This document shows positions 33,831-43,899 of a stretch of DNA of 64,000 bases, one piece after another. Source of the stretch: Pilatotrama ljubarskyi (lineage: Eukaryota; Basidiomycota; Agaricomycetes; Polyporales; Polyporaceae); assembly GCA_022385805.1 (NCBI GenBank), contig MU277688.1:195192-259191 (forward strand). Reading direction: 5' to 3'. A program made the translations under genes and the position numbers. A model generated the notes under the pieces. It was not told the DNA's origin, made no database searches, and saw nothing but the letters and a program-made list of their open reading frames with translations. Each line of letters opens with the position of its first letter. Position 1 is the first letter of the stretch.

Positions 33831-34085
33831 CGCGGCACGCCCGCCCAGCGGTACGAAGCGCGGAATTCCGCGCTGAGCAAGGTTGACGAGATCCTTTCGC
33901 GCAGCTGGACCGACCGCCAGATGACCGGGAACGACTTCCCGGGGAGTCCGACGAACTTTGGTGCGTTCTTGCCCGCACTTGCGTCTGCGGGGCCGAGCTT
34001 GGAGAAGCTGATGGACGAGGAGGCGCTGAACGGGGCTGGTATTGAGCAGAGGCTGGAGGCGTTGAGGAAGAACGGAGTCAGCTGA
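31761..34085 (+). CDS. Single-pass membrane protein with Ser/Thr-rich ectodomain and long disordered tail
   Basis: Uninterrupted 774-codon frame, unusual among the intron-rich genes around it. Order: signal peptide (SSGLLLYGFLISLCALPTS, about residues 14-34), a Ser/Thr-rich, likely O-glycosylated ectodomain to about 145, a transmembrane helix (APLFAILGGVAGALCTWLLY, about 157-177), then ~590 residues of low-complexity cytoplasmic tail with many SP/TP sites, basic patches and a run of 11 alanines. The C-terminus has a short helical part (YEARNSALSKVDEILSRSW). Stop 34083-34085. This layout resembles fungal surface sensors and polarity proteins, but I recognise no named domain. Start ATG 31761 is the first in frame and gives the signal peptide. 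Confidence 0.75.
33798..33830 (+). repeat. GCT trinucleotide run encoding poly-alanine
   Basis: Ten GCT codons and a GCC in a row inside the membrane-protein gene, encoding the 11-alanine run. Its purity (no synonymous changes) suggests recent slippage. Confidence 0.85.
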
Positions 34086-34401
34086 GCTCTGAAATTGTGC
34101 TGAGGCCATATGGGGGCGGATCTCTTTCGAGAAACAACCTTTCTGGTCATGAGAATGCGAGATATATTTGATACAGGCCGATGCGGAGACTAGTGGATCA
34201 CAGAGAGGACGGTCTATTGGATACAGAGAATATGCTGAGAAATGAGACTGAGGTGAAGGAGTGTGGGAGTCGATGAGGAAACCGAGGCGTAAGGAGGGTA
34301 AGTGGGACGTCAACGTCGCAGGTAGGAGAGGAATAATGCATGCAGATGATGTATAAAGGTCAAGAACAGACAGAAAGCAATTGGGATGGCGTTCACGTCG
34401 T

Positions 34402-35393
34402 CTAGCTCTTGCGGGGGCGACGGCGAGAAGGGCTGGGGACATAGATCCCGCTAACGGCCTCGTTCTTCGCGCGCAGCTCGTCGATCTTCTCTTGCACCCG
34501 ACGAGAGCGACGAACAGGCGAAGACAAGTCCTGACCGACGTTGGAAGCGGACGCACCCCTTATGGGCCTATGGGGCGCGAGCGGCTGCGCCTGTGGCGCG
34601 GGGATGGTGGAGAACCTGCGGAGCGCGGCGTGGTCCTGTAGGCGGGGAGTACTCGGCGCTGGCGTGTCATCTCTGTAGTCGATGAGCTGGGACAGAGGGA
34701 TGGGCGTGTGCTCTCTGTCGTCTTCGTCGGCCTCCATGAGAGCGTCTTCGAGATAGTGAGGAGACTCCGCGGCAGGCGGAGGTGGCATGGAGAAGTCTGG
34801 GGGAGGAGCATTTTCCAGGCTGGACGACGCGTTACCAAACCATTGCTCCATCGGTTGAGACATGGACGGGAATGGCCGAAGTGGTTGCGGTACGGAGGCA
34901 CCGGTAGGGTGAGAGGAGTTCGCGCCACAAGCAGTGGACGAGGGTCCGTCCTTTGATGCGATCTGGAAGGATGACTGAGCGGCCGGTGGGCTCATCTCTT
35001 CGTCTTGAGGCCAGTCTTCGTCATCGGCATATGCGTCGCGGTATTCGTCTAGATCCTTGACGCTGATACAAGATGAGTATCAGAGAGGAGGCATGGAGGG
35101 AGGCGGACATACATCTGCGACAAGGAAGGCTCCGCGCGCGGCGCCGAGGTAGGGCTTATAGCGGAGAAGTGCTTGTATGCTTCGTTCAACAGTTCGGTTC
35201 TGGTGGGGGCTTGTGAGCACTGTCCCATGCTATCACTCCCTCGAAGCTAGCCGCTGCGCACTCACCCACTGCGAGAGAGCTTTCTCCCAAATACAGGGCC
35301 CATGTCGCCATCATTGGAGGGCGCTCTCTGGCTCGATCCACTGAGCACGGCGGGCCGCAGAATATCAGGACGCCGGGTACGATGCAACTCAAT
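34402..35393 (-). CDS. Disordered basic/acidic protein, unknown family, 5' exon unresolved
   Basis: Exons read leftward: 35393 (IELHRTRRPDILRPAVLSGS...FGRKLSRSG), TELLNEAYKHFSAISPTS, VKDLDEYRDAYADDEDWPQD and a long last exon MSPPAAQSSFQIASKDGPSS...SSPVRRSRRVQEKIDELRAK to the stop at 34402 (ending PSRRRPRKS). All internal junctions are GT-AG and in phase. The 5' end is uncertain: acceptor CAG lies just before 35393, and the best candidate upstream starts are ATG 35571 (MAPETIANVAKKQPHTYKPA) or the in-frame ATG about 42 nt further upstream, but no donor joins them cleanly. No named domain. The basic C-terminal tail with a short coiled coil suggests a nuclear or cytoskeletal binding protein. Confidence 0.55.
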
Positions 35394-37753
35394 CTGAGAG
35401 ACTTACGAGATGGATGCGACGCTATCGAAACGACTGAGCATGCTTTCCGACAGAGGAGGGCGGAAGAGGATTCGGAGGAAGGTCGCTTTGTCATTTGTAC
35501 GCGGCGGGTTTATATGTGTGAGGCTGTTTCTTAGCCACATTGGCGATGGTCTCAGGAGCCATACGCTTGGTCGCCTTGACGGCAAGCGCTCTGGCAAGGG
35601 TCATGAAGGGCGTTTTCAATTGGGACGCTTCCGCTGCACCTATTGTCCGACGCATGCGGGCCTCCGCAGCTATTACCCGGATAAGTACTGCGCTTGGGTA
35701 CTACTCGAGCACTGTACTAGTGAACAGTGCGTCTGTCTTGCCGATATCGGCATGTGAATAGATGAAAACTTCATTGGCACAGTATTGATGTTAGTCATAA
35801 CCTGGTAGACCGAAGTGGTAGACCGGAGGGATCTGAGCATCGTGGTGAGAGATGGACCCGAGTATCGAGGGCGCCTAAGGCCTCGCGGTTGTGGGCTGTG
35901 TAAACGCTGGTCGGGAACGGAGGGCGGGAAGCGTCGGTAATTACTGCTTTTGGCGATTGCGCCTCTTTGGACTTGTTTGTAGTTAGTCCACAACGTTGGC
36001 TATACACAAAGAAACCTCCGCTGGATCGCAGGCAACCTCTCTGCGCAACGCTGCGGTTGCCGACTTGCTCTGACGACCTTTCGCTTCCATGAATGCTGTC
36101 TCGGATATCTCATATTGTCGCGCATCCTATTTCCTCGCTCTTAACTTGAATGCCACGTCACCGTTTCGACTGGCTCGTCCAGAACTCTCTGCATTGAACT
36201 TCACGATCTTCAGTGTGCTCTAAGACACCATGTGGCGAAGTGAACGAATTCTTACTAGACTCAGAAGAGCCACAGTAGATAACAGGACGTTGTCGGCGTC
36301 CCTGTTCGCGTTCGAAGAGTTTCTGACTCGAGTGGACTCCGGTTTGGCACGATAATGCCGACGGGTGAGTTGTCCTCTGCTGAAGCTCTGATCGTTTCAT
36401 CTTGACTCACATAGCCTAACGGCAGACGAGCCGTAAGGTGCCCTCGGGATCCGTGACACTGACTCTCGACATTGGTGTCAATGCGCGTGGCGTCGACGGC
36501 ATGCACCTAGATCCTGGCAGTCTCACACCAGGGCCAATACGATGGCACTCACGGTCCATTGAAGGAGCGAAGACTCATGAATACCCTCCCTCTGCACGAG
36601 ATGCGTATGCATATCACGACAAATCCAGACAAGGGCGACTCTAGAGCCTCTGGTGTCCCCGCTGCAGCTGTTGGTTGCAGGCCTCGGTCAACCGGCCCTC
36701 CTCCAGCAAATCCACAGCATCTGGAGACACATCATGAATGCTGCAAAGCATGCCTGCGGAGTACTGCCGCCACATCCGCACCATCCACGTCGATACTCGC
36801 TTTGAGGATCGCGGCGCTTGTGCGCCCTCCTCAAAGGCGTCTTTCGTCTCAACGCGAAACCCCGAAATCGACTCATGGCCTGTCCGGATGCGATGGCGTT
36901 TCAGCCATACCTCTTCACGGCTACCTTCACAAGGGGGCAAAGCGTGGGCGACCAGAATCATGGCAACTGCGGGCAAGGCCCAAAGCGGCGCCGCGTACCG
37001 CCCATGGCTAAAGATTCTGGTGACGTGTCACATGGGACAATAGGCGGAAAACCAGGGTACGCAGTTGACTGCACTATCTCGGTTCTGATCCGCTAACGCT
37101 CGGCTGCAGTTCGTGGCTAACTCCCGAGCGCGCCGTCTCAGTATACTCCTTGGTGTCCACCCAACGCAGGGGCAGCAGCTGCCGTCGAGTTTCAGCTGAC
37201 TGGCAGACTATACGGTCGTCAGCGGAGGACATTTATACCAAAGCGTCGCACAGAGAGATGCGTTATCGGACGAAGGGCGCCAAAGCACCGGATCAGACAA
37301 CAATGGGCGAACGGTCACCCTCGATTGCCTGGCTCTAGCCCTCCCTCAACACCTGACAAACATGGCAATTTTCTGCGTGCTCATGTTTTGACCAAACAAA
37401 CACGAACGCACCCCGCGTGCGCAATGGTTGGACATCCCCCGCTTAACCGATTCGCGAAAGATATAAAGGTCTGCTTTGCGCGGCGCCTGGCCCCTCCCCA
37501 CTTTGACCCCCCCGTTCTCCCAGCTACGCTTAACCCCGTCGACACACGGTCCTCCGGCGCTTCGCCTTCCAGCACGCACACCACCAACTCGACACACCAG
37601 CAACATCAACACTCAACCACTACCGACACCTCAAGCATCACTTCGACAAGCCGGAGGATCCTCTTCCACTCACTTAACGGCAACTGTAGCCCTAGCTTCG
37701 TTCCCATCTCTCTCGGACTTCCTAGACCTTTTCCTCGGACGACATCTAGAGCC
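35394..37753. other. Gene-free stretch and promoter of the helical protein
   Basis: Short unrecognised frames only (36559-37011 plus and 36641-36976 minus were examined and not accepted). A good TATA box (gatataaag, 37460-37468) lies ~290 bp before ATG 37754, implying a long 5' leader. Confidence 0.5.
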
Positions 37754-39166
37754 ATGTACTCCCCAAAGCGCAACGCCAACGTCCAAATGCCCCAGAGCCC
37801 CAAAGTCAAGCGTCCTTACGGCCAGACGAAGATCCCCGAGTTCCACCCGCGCAAGGCCTTCCCGGTCCCGCCGCCGACGCCCTTCGACCTCCGTGGCATC
37901 CGCCGCGCCGCTCACGTGCCGAACGAGAACGGCGGGCCCGCCACTCCGCCCGTCACCCCCCGCCGCCGCAGGCCGCGCACCGAGGGCACCGACTACCCGT
38001 CTCCCGAGGAAATGAAGAACCTGCGCTACCTCGCGCCTCCGCCGCGCAACCCCAAGCTGCCCCCTCCCCTCGTCGGCAACCAGATCTACGTGGATGCCCC
38101 CGACGCGGCGCAGCCCCTCGTCGAGGAGCTCAAGTCCAAGGGCCCGCTCAGCGAGGACGACCAGATCATGCTCCAGCGCCTCGCCTCGCTCCGCATCGAC
38201 GGCATCATGCGCAAGAAGTACCACGAGGAGGCCGAGGTCGTCGAGCACGCCATCGCCGACTGGCCAAAGTGGGAGCGCCAGCGCAAGTTCCGCGACGCCT
38301 CCCGCGTCAAGATGCGCAAGATGGAGGAGGGACGTCGCCGCGAGGAGTTCGCCCGCGACTGGGCCGCTCGCGAGGCGGCCGCGCGGCAGATGGCGGAGCG
38401 GAAGCGTGCGGAGCGTGAGCGTGCGGAGCGCGAGCGATGGGAGGCGATCGCTCGCGAAGCTCGTCGCCAGGAGATGGAGCAGCAGCGGAGGGAGGAGGAG
38501 TTCCGCGAGCAGCAGGAGCGCCGCCGCAGGGAGGCGGAGGCGGAGGAGATGCGGCGGAGGCAGCAGGAGGAGGCCGAGCGCGCGGCTGAGCTGGAGCGCA
38601 TCCGCGAGATGCACCGCCGCCACCTCCGCGAGGTGAAGGCTCAGAAGCAGCAGGAGGAGGAGATGCGCCGGCGCTGGGAGGCCGTACAGCGCGAGCGCGA
38701 GCGGCAGATGCGCGAGGAGCAGGAGCGGGCGGCGCGTCAGGCGCAGGAGGAGCAAGAGCGGCTTGCGCGCGAGGAGCAGAAGCGTCAGGAGGAGGCCGAG
38801 AAGAACCGACAGGCGCAGGAGATCTGCGACCTGTACGACCGGAAGTGGGTCGAGCTCAAGACCAACCAGAGCCTCAAGAACATTGTCGCCTTCTTCGAAT
38901 TCCCCTTCCCCGTCTTCGACTACCGGCACAGTGACCCTGCCGCGATCACCTACGAGCGCGTCCGCGAGTTCCTGTTCCACCGTTTCCGCCGCGGTATCGA
39001 GGGCAAGACGCCGAAGGAGGTCCTGAAGGTGGAGGTGATGCGGTGGCACCCGGACAAGTTTGACGCGCAGATCTGCCCGAAGATTCGCGAGGAGGATTGG
39101 GAGAAGACGAGGGAGGCTGCGGGGTTGGTCGCCAGGTGGGTGACCCGGCTTATGGCGGAGGTGTAA
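37754..39166 (+). CDS. Long charged-helix protein with C-terminal RWHPDKF motif
   Basis: About 470 aa, no introns. Residues 1-120 are disordered and proline-rich (MYSPKRNANVQMPQ...; PPPRNPKLPPPLVGNQIYV). Residues ~140-365 are an almost unbroken Arg/Glu/Gln-rich helix (ERERAERERWEAIAREARRQ repeats) of the single-alpha-helix or coiled-coil kind. The C-terminal ~110 aa are folded: FFEFPFPVFDYR, ITYERVREFLFHRF and EVMRWHPDKFDAQI. The RWHPDKF segment in this position is also seen in NFKBIL1-like proteins and resembles, without being, the J-domain HPD. An earlier in-frame ATG (37325) lies upstream of the TATA box, so 37754 is chosen. Stop 39164-39166. Function unknown. Confidence 0.8.
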   Translation: MYSPKRNANVQMPQSPKVKRPYGQTKIPEFHPRKAFPVPPPTPFDLRGIRRAAHVPNENGGPATPPVTPRRRRPRTEGTDYPSPEEMKNLRYLAPPPRNPKLPPPLVGNQIYVDAPDAAQPLVEELKSKGPLSEDDQIMLQRLASLRIDGIMRKKYHEEAEVVEHAIADWPKWERQRKFRDASRVKMRKMEEGRRREEFARDWAAREAAARQMAERKRAERERAERERWEAIAREARRQEMEQQRREEEFREQQERRRREAEAEEMRRRQQEEAERAAELERIREMHRRHLREVKAQKQQEEEMRRRWEAVQRERERQMREEQERAARQAQEEQERLAREEQKRQEEAEKNRQAQEICDLYDRKWVELKTNQSLKNIVAFFEFPFPVFDYRHSDPAAITYERVREFLFHRFRRGIEGKTPKEVLKVEVMRWHPDKFDAQICPKIREEDWEKTREAAGLVARWVTRLMAEV

Positions 39167-39958
39167 GCTCCCAAGCAGATTCAACACTATGCGCAACGAC
39201 TCTTCTTGATTGAGTCTCTCCATCCATGGTTCGTGCTCCCCCTGTTGTACATATGGACTCGCATGTAGCATATCTTTCTCCGTTATCATACTCCCCCACA
39301 CTCCTTTAGCTTCCCCGAGTCCCTATCACGCTCTTTACGTCTTTTTCATCTCGTCGTCTGTATCAGCTAGGTTAACAATACATCCCACGTCAAAGTCTAC
39401 TCACCTGGCGACGTCAAAGCTCTTCGACGTACATGGTACGCGATCAAAGACGTCAATCGAGGAATGTCCTTTGCCATCGCTTTGCTGTTTCAATCCCTCC
39501 CCTGTATTAACGTGTTCAAGGGACTTGCTCGTCTCCAACCCCTCTTAGTGAGATGGACGTGTTTATACCCCTTGGTATCTATCGCGATATAGATATTACT
39601 ATCAGGTTGGTTCCGATGCGACAACCCTCGCATATGCGTCGAAGAGGCTTTCCGCTGAAAGCACGTCGGTCTCTCAACGTTGATACCAGAGTAGCACACA
39701 GAGTACAGTATATACAGCAGAAAACCTCGTAAGATGTTCGCGAGTCGCGACTATATAGCTATCAATCTCCGCTCTCGTTCTCGACGAGCTCTATCATAGC
39801 GAGACGTCATCGATAAACATCTGCACTTGCCCGTTTCGGAACGACACTTCGCACAGCCACCATGGATCATCTGTAACACGTTGTGGCGTTCACTGCAACC
39901 CCAGAACGTCTCATCGTCGCATCTCTCCTAGAGTATCAAGTAAAGTACCGAAGCATTT
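39167..39958. other. Intergenic, nothing recognised
   Basis: AT-richer than its surroundings, with no conserved frame or RNA gene seen. Confidence 0.5.
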
Positions 39959-40071
39959 AATAGAGTGATTCTGCTGTAAGAATTCTTATCGGCTCCAGCC
40001 AATCAGGTGGCGCCACTCGCCTTAAGCGATGCTAAGCGATGTAAGAATTATTCCAGCAGAATCACCCTATT
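39959..40071. mobile_element. 113-bp foldback MITE remnant
   Basis: The left arm aatagagtgattctgctgta (from 39959) is repeated inverted at the right end (40071 inward) with a few mismatches, extending through 'agaattctta'. The centre has a short duplicated aagcgatg motif. No clear target duplication. Confidence 0.6.
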
Positions 40072-40273
40072 GGGTATCGAAGTGAGAAAGGCGCTGGAAG
40101 ATGCTCGCACTAACACCTGCTGTGGAGTCGATATACTGTACTATGACATCACCCGCCAAGTGGGAGCTCGGGCATGCTCCGTGGAGTGGGGCGACGTCGA
40201 GTTGGTGCGCCGCTGGTGCAGTAGAGCGAGCGCGTGTCCAAGACGTCACCGTCGTTCCAAGACGTCCCTGGGT

Positions 40274-40280
40274 ATATAAA
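40274..40280 (+). promoter_or_regulatory. TATA box of the small hydrophobic protein gene
   Basis: Tatataa, 119 bp before ATG 40399, a spacing that fits strong fungal promoters with short leaders. Confidence 0.6.
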
Positions 40281-40398
40281 CGAGTGGAGGTCCTGGAGCT
40301 TTGGCTCACCAACCGTAACGAAACACCATCGTCGACATCTTCCTCCTCTACAACCTCACGAACTTCACGACTTACGACCGAATCTACTCCTATCCATC

Positions 40399-40787
40399 AT
40401 GGTACGTCTCTTCTGACTTCTGATTCACTATGCTGCGGCAGCGTTGCTCATCGCGACTGTCTTCCCTAGGGATCCATCGTATCTGCTGTTGGCGGCGGCA
40501 TCAACGCAATCATCTCGGCCATCGCCAACGTAATCGAGACCATCGTCTCCGCTATCGTATCCGTACGTCTGCCTTAACCGTCTCGCGCGTGCGCATCCAG
40601 ACTCAACGCCTCCGTCCTCTCACAGGTCCTCGTCACCATCTGGGACGTCATCGTCGCCATCCTCTGCTGCCGCTGCTTCAGCCGCAGAGGCACCGGCACG
40701 ACCACAGGGGGGTACGGCGGAACGACGGGCACGACGACTGGCCGGCGCAGGGGATTCGGACGACGTAGGGCAGCCGCCACCTACTAA
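40399..40787 (+). CDS. Small hydrophobic Agaricomycete protein (MGSIVSAVGGGINAI family)
   Basis: Exon 1 is only the ATG (40399-40401), followed at once by a gtacgt donor. Exon 2 starts GGATCC and encodes GSIVSAVGGGINAIISAIAN plus VIETIVSAIVS. Exon 3 encodes VLVTIWDVIVAILCCRCFSR, then a Gly/Thr-rich and Arg-rich tail ending GRRRAATY (stop 40785-40787). 84 aa. The glycine after Met is in an N-myristoylation context and the CCxC after the hydrophobic part is a likely palmitoylation site, so membrane attachment is expected. Similar tiny proteins are common, often in multiple copies, in mushroom genomes. No function is established that I know of. A TATA box and an intron after the start codon suggest strong expression. 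Confidence 0.8.
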
Positions 40788-41027
40788 GCTCCAGTAGGCT
40801 GTGACTGCAAGTGCGACACCCGCCACCCGTGCTCCTCGATCACGATAGACTTGTATCATACACGCGATGCTAGTGCTCAGAGATACCCCTCGGACTGAAT
40901 GCTGTATCGTATACATACCCTCCTAATCCATCTGGACGGTGTCTAGTGTGCACATCCCAGCAAGTTAATCGCGCGACGGGGTACTCAACGCGACCCACTG
41001 GGACTTCACAAACCATGTCCTATCGCC

Positions 41028-41117
41028 TCCCGTTTAGCTCAGTTGGTAGAGCGCGTCACTAGTACGTCCGATCGGACCGCTATGACGAGGTCAGTCGTTC
41101 GAGTCGGCTAATGGGAA
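41028..41117 (+). tRNA. tRNA-Thr (anticodon AGT) with a 17-nt intron
   Basis: Full cloverleaf: acceptor TCCCGTT (41028-41034) pairs with AATGGGA (41110-41116); D arm TAGCTCAGTTGGTAGAGC; anticodon stem CGTCA with TGACG (41083-41087); loop CT-AGT-A with the anticodon at 41061-41063; intron 41065-41081 directly after position 37, the standard place; variable loop AGGTC; T arm AGTCG-TTCGAGT-CGGCT. Discriminator A at 41117. A TTTT at about 41137 can end Pol III transcription. AGT, read as IGT after deamination, decodes ACC/ACU/ACA threonine codons. Confidence 0.93.
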
Positions 41118-42056
41118 GTTAGGCGGAAATCCCCCGTTTTGCACCACTTTTATAACTTTTCACGGTGCCGCCCCCCCCCCCTCGCATTCCATATACTGCG
41201 TCGTGCAAACATCAAAATGGCAGAGGCAGCACGGACCCGTATCAATGTCTACCCGCTCAGCGCTCAGTAGCTGTACGCAGCAAACCGTGAACGCGACAAA
41301 GCGTGCCAAGAAAGGGTCCTCCAGCCAGCTGAATCGACAATAGCCTGACTTGGGATCAACAACGCAACACCGACGTTCACAATACCGGCTGCGCTGGCAG
41401 TAACAATATACGAAACGCAGCATCCACAAGACCGCGACGGTGCCAGGCCCGTCTCGGCGCACATTACCGTACGATCGACCGAAACCACGCGCGTCTTGTC
41501 CGAAGAGCGTACAAGGTAGTACAGGTAAAGGTGAACAGGCAAGGTCCATCGTCCAAGCGATCGAGGGTAAAGACGAACACAAGGGGAAAGAGAGCCCTAA
41601 GCGCTGAGCAGCGGACAACGGGAAGCGTCCAAAATACGGAACGAGGCAGTACAGGAGGGAAGATAGGAAATAAGAACAGCACCGCAAAGGTTCTACAAAG
41701 GCGTACAGAAGGCGTGCACCGGTCCCGAAAGTCCGTACGTTGGCCGTGTCACCTTCGCGCTCGCAGAGACCGCGAAGTGCGCGAGCCGACATGCGCAGTC
41801 CGGGGGTAGGGAGGAAGTGGGGAGATTAGGTAGGAGGACCGGCGCCATTGTCCATCGTCACAGCCGTCGCGTCTCCGTGCATCGTCGTCGTCGTTGCTTA
41901 TCGTCTTCGTCGCCGCAGACGACCGTATCTGCTCGTCTGCGCGTTTTTGCTCGTTTCGTCTTTGTCGTCGTCTTTGTCGTCGTCATATACATAGGCGGTA
42001 GGAGGCGATGGGGGGGTAGCGCCGTGCTCTATCGGACGGAATCTTCTTGGTCTCGC
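41118..42056. other. Intergenic, C-run and GTC-rich sequence
   Basis: Contains a run of C at ~41169-41180 and a GTC/CGT-rich stretch around 41884-41992. A minus-strand frame (41792-41160) is cysteine-rich but looks like a chance translation. No RNA gene apart from the tRNA. Confidence 0.5.
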
Positions 42057-43899
42057 TCAGTCGCTCACGAATTGAAGCGTCTGCAGGTCAAGCCAGACGG
42101 TGTTTGAAAAAAAATCCCGAGCCGGGAAAGGGCAAGAGAACCGAGACTCACCACCTCCGACACGTGATCGTCCGGGTGCGCCTGCTGGTACGCAGCGACG
42201 TCTCCGGTGAGAACCAGCGAGCCATCGCGCGCGCTGTACGCCACGCGCGTCTTCGGGTGCGAGCCGTCAGGGTTCACCCAGTGCGCTACACACACCGTGC
42301 GCACAACGCCACAACCGCGCCAGCCACCGTCGTCAGCGATCGCCTGTACTATACCGGACTAGAGCCCAAGGCGCAGCGGGAGACGAAACGCACCGGTCAG
42401 CGCCTGGGTGGCCGCATCGAACGTCCAGATCGTGGACTCGGCGCCGTCTGCGCCGGCCGCAGCTGGCCGCGCGTGCGCGGACGCTGTAGAGAGTTTGGGT
42501 CAGCGTCGCGTTCTGCAAAGTCGTCGTGCTGCGTTGTGCGTTCTGCGCGTGGGCGAATCGCAGAACGGGGCAGCACGATCGGAGCGCGCATGACGCCTCT
42601 TACGCTCGCGCGCTAGCTTCAGCGCACCCCGGCATGAGCGCCCAAGGGGCCACTCAGCTGGTGGTCCTGCAGCGCAGATGCGACGGGCACGGGCGCGGCC
42701 CCGTGCGGAGCAAGCCACCACGGACGGGCGCCACACGCCGGATTCGGACGGAGCGCAGTTGTGCCATCGCACCCCGCGCACGCAGGGCGACACAGGGGGC
42801 AGGACGAAACGGTTTAGACTCACTTTGTGGGACCCTGTTGAGCGCGACCGCACTGCAAGCGCAGAGGGGCAAAAGCGGGGAGCGTCAGATCCGAGTTCCC
42901 GTGTGGGTAGATTGCGATCCGATGCGGTGTCTTACTCGCCCCGATCCTCCTCCCCCGTGCGATAGAGAGAGAAGGCGCGAAGGAGGGGCAGTGCGGCAGA
43001 AGGGTGGGTGGACGTACCTAGATGACCCGGCGCTAATGACGGACGTGCCGGAGCCGCCGATGAAGGGTGATGCTTGCGCAGCGGCGAAAGCTTCGGCGTC
43101 GGTCTGGTTAGAGCAGCAGAGACGGCCGCACGCAAGATCGCGACGGTGTCGCGGTGAGCTGAGAGTTGCGTATGCAGGGAAACGGTCAAACGCACCGTCA
43201 CGGTGGGCTCGAGGTTGCTGATGCTGAACAGCGCCTTGGAGCCGGTCGTCGTGAACGCGACGTGCGCTGCGCCTTCTTGGTCGCTGCCGAGGCTCCTGTT
43301 GCATGGCGTCGTCGAGCAGTGCGTTCAGCGCAAGGGGTGTGGAGGTTAATGCGGATCAGGCACAGCAGCAGGCAGTGAGCAACAATCCTGTGATCGAGGA
43401 CGGGAAATGGAGATCAAAGGAGACGACACTCACACACCGGACTGAGAGGCCCGCACGTATCCTACAGGGACTTCGGTTCCGGCATCGCGCGCCACAATGC
43501 GTCCCGAGTACGACGTCTCCACGAGACTGCAATGCGAAGTTGTCCACTGTGAGCGCGCGTCGGGTGCCAGAGGAGGCTGAGGGAGACGTACGGTCTAGTC
43601 TTCGAGAACGCAAAGCTGGGACTCGGGCTGGGTGCAGATCGTCTCACTGGCGCGGGCGCGAGGGGATCCGCGGCGGTGGAAGTGGCGCGCTTGAAGGTGC
43701 GAGGTGCGCGCGGGGGCAGGCCGGCGGCGAGGCGCTGAGCATTCGTCCACTGGTCTTGTCCTTGGGTGCGAAGCGACTTGACGCGTGCGGGCGACTTCAA
43801 GGACGGCGGTATACTCAGAGCAGAGGTTGGAGAATGAGCTAGGAGGAGACAGAGCGCAAGAAGGAGAAGGGGGAAGGACGAGAGGCTCGGGAGGAGCAT
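42057..43899 (-). CDS. Secreted protein of the Agaricomycete TNAQRLAAGLPP family
   Basis: Start ATG 43899. Signal peptide MLLPSLSSFPLLLLALCLLL, then the family mark TNAQRLAAGLPPRAPRTFKR. Nine or so short exons follow: SKTRP / LVETSYSGRIVARDAGTEVP VGYVRASQSG / SLGSDQEGAAHVAFTTTG..ISNLEPTVT / TDAEAFAAAQASPFIGGSG / SAVALNRVPQ / GAESTIWTFDAATQALT / AHWVNPDGSHPKTRVAYSAR...GSLVLTGD / TLQFVSD, stop 42059-42057. The strand pattern (SG.I...D.G..VGYV; ES.IW.F...TQALT..WVN.DGS) is that of a beta-rich secreted domain common in wood-decay and mycorrhizal fungi, with no known function. One exon (between 43440 and 43290) could be placed in two ways, and the short exons around 42640-42860 are not all resolved. 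Confidence 0.72.

Noticed and set aside
36559..37011. 150-codon frame in the gene-free stretch before the helical protein
   Set aside because: No recognisable motif, and an equally open antisense frame.
41160..41792. 210-codon minus-strand Cys-rich frame next to the tRNA
   Set aside because: Ends in a C-run artefact and no domain or signal peptide is apparent. Probably chance.
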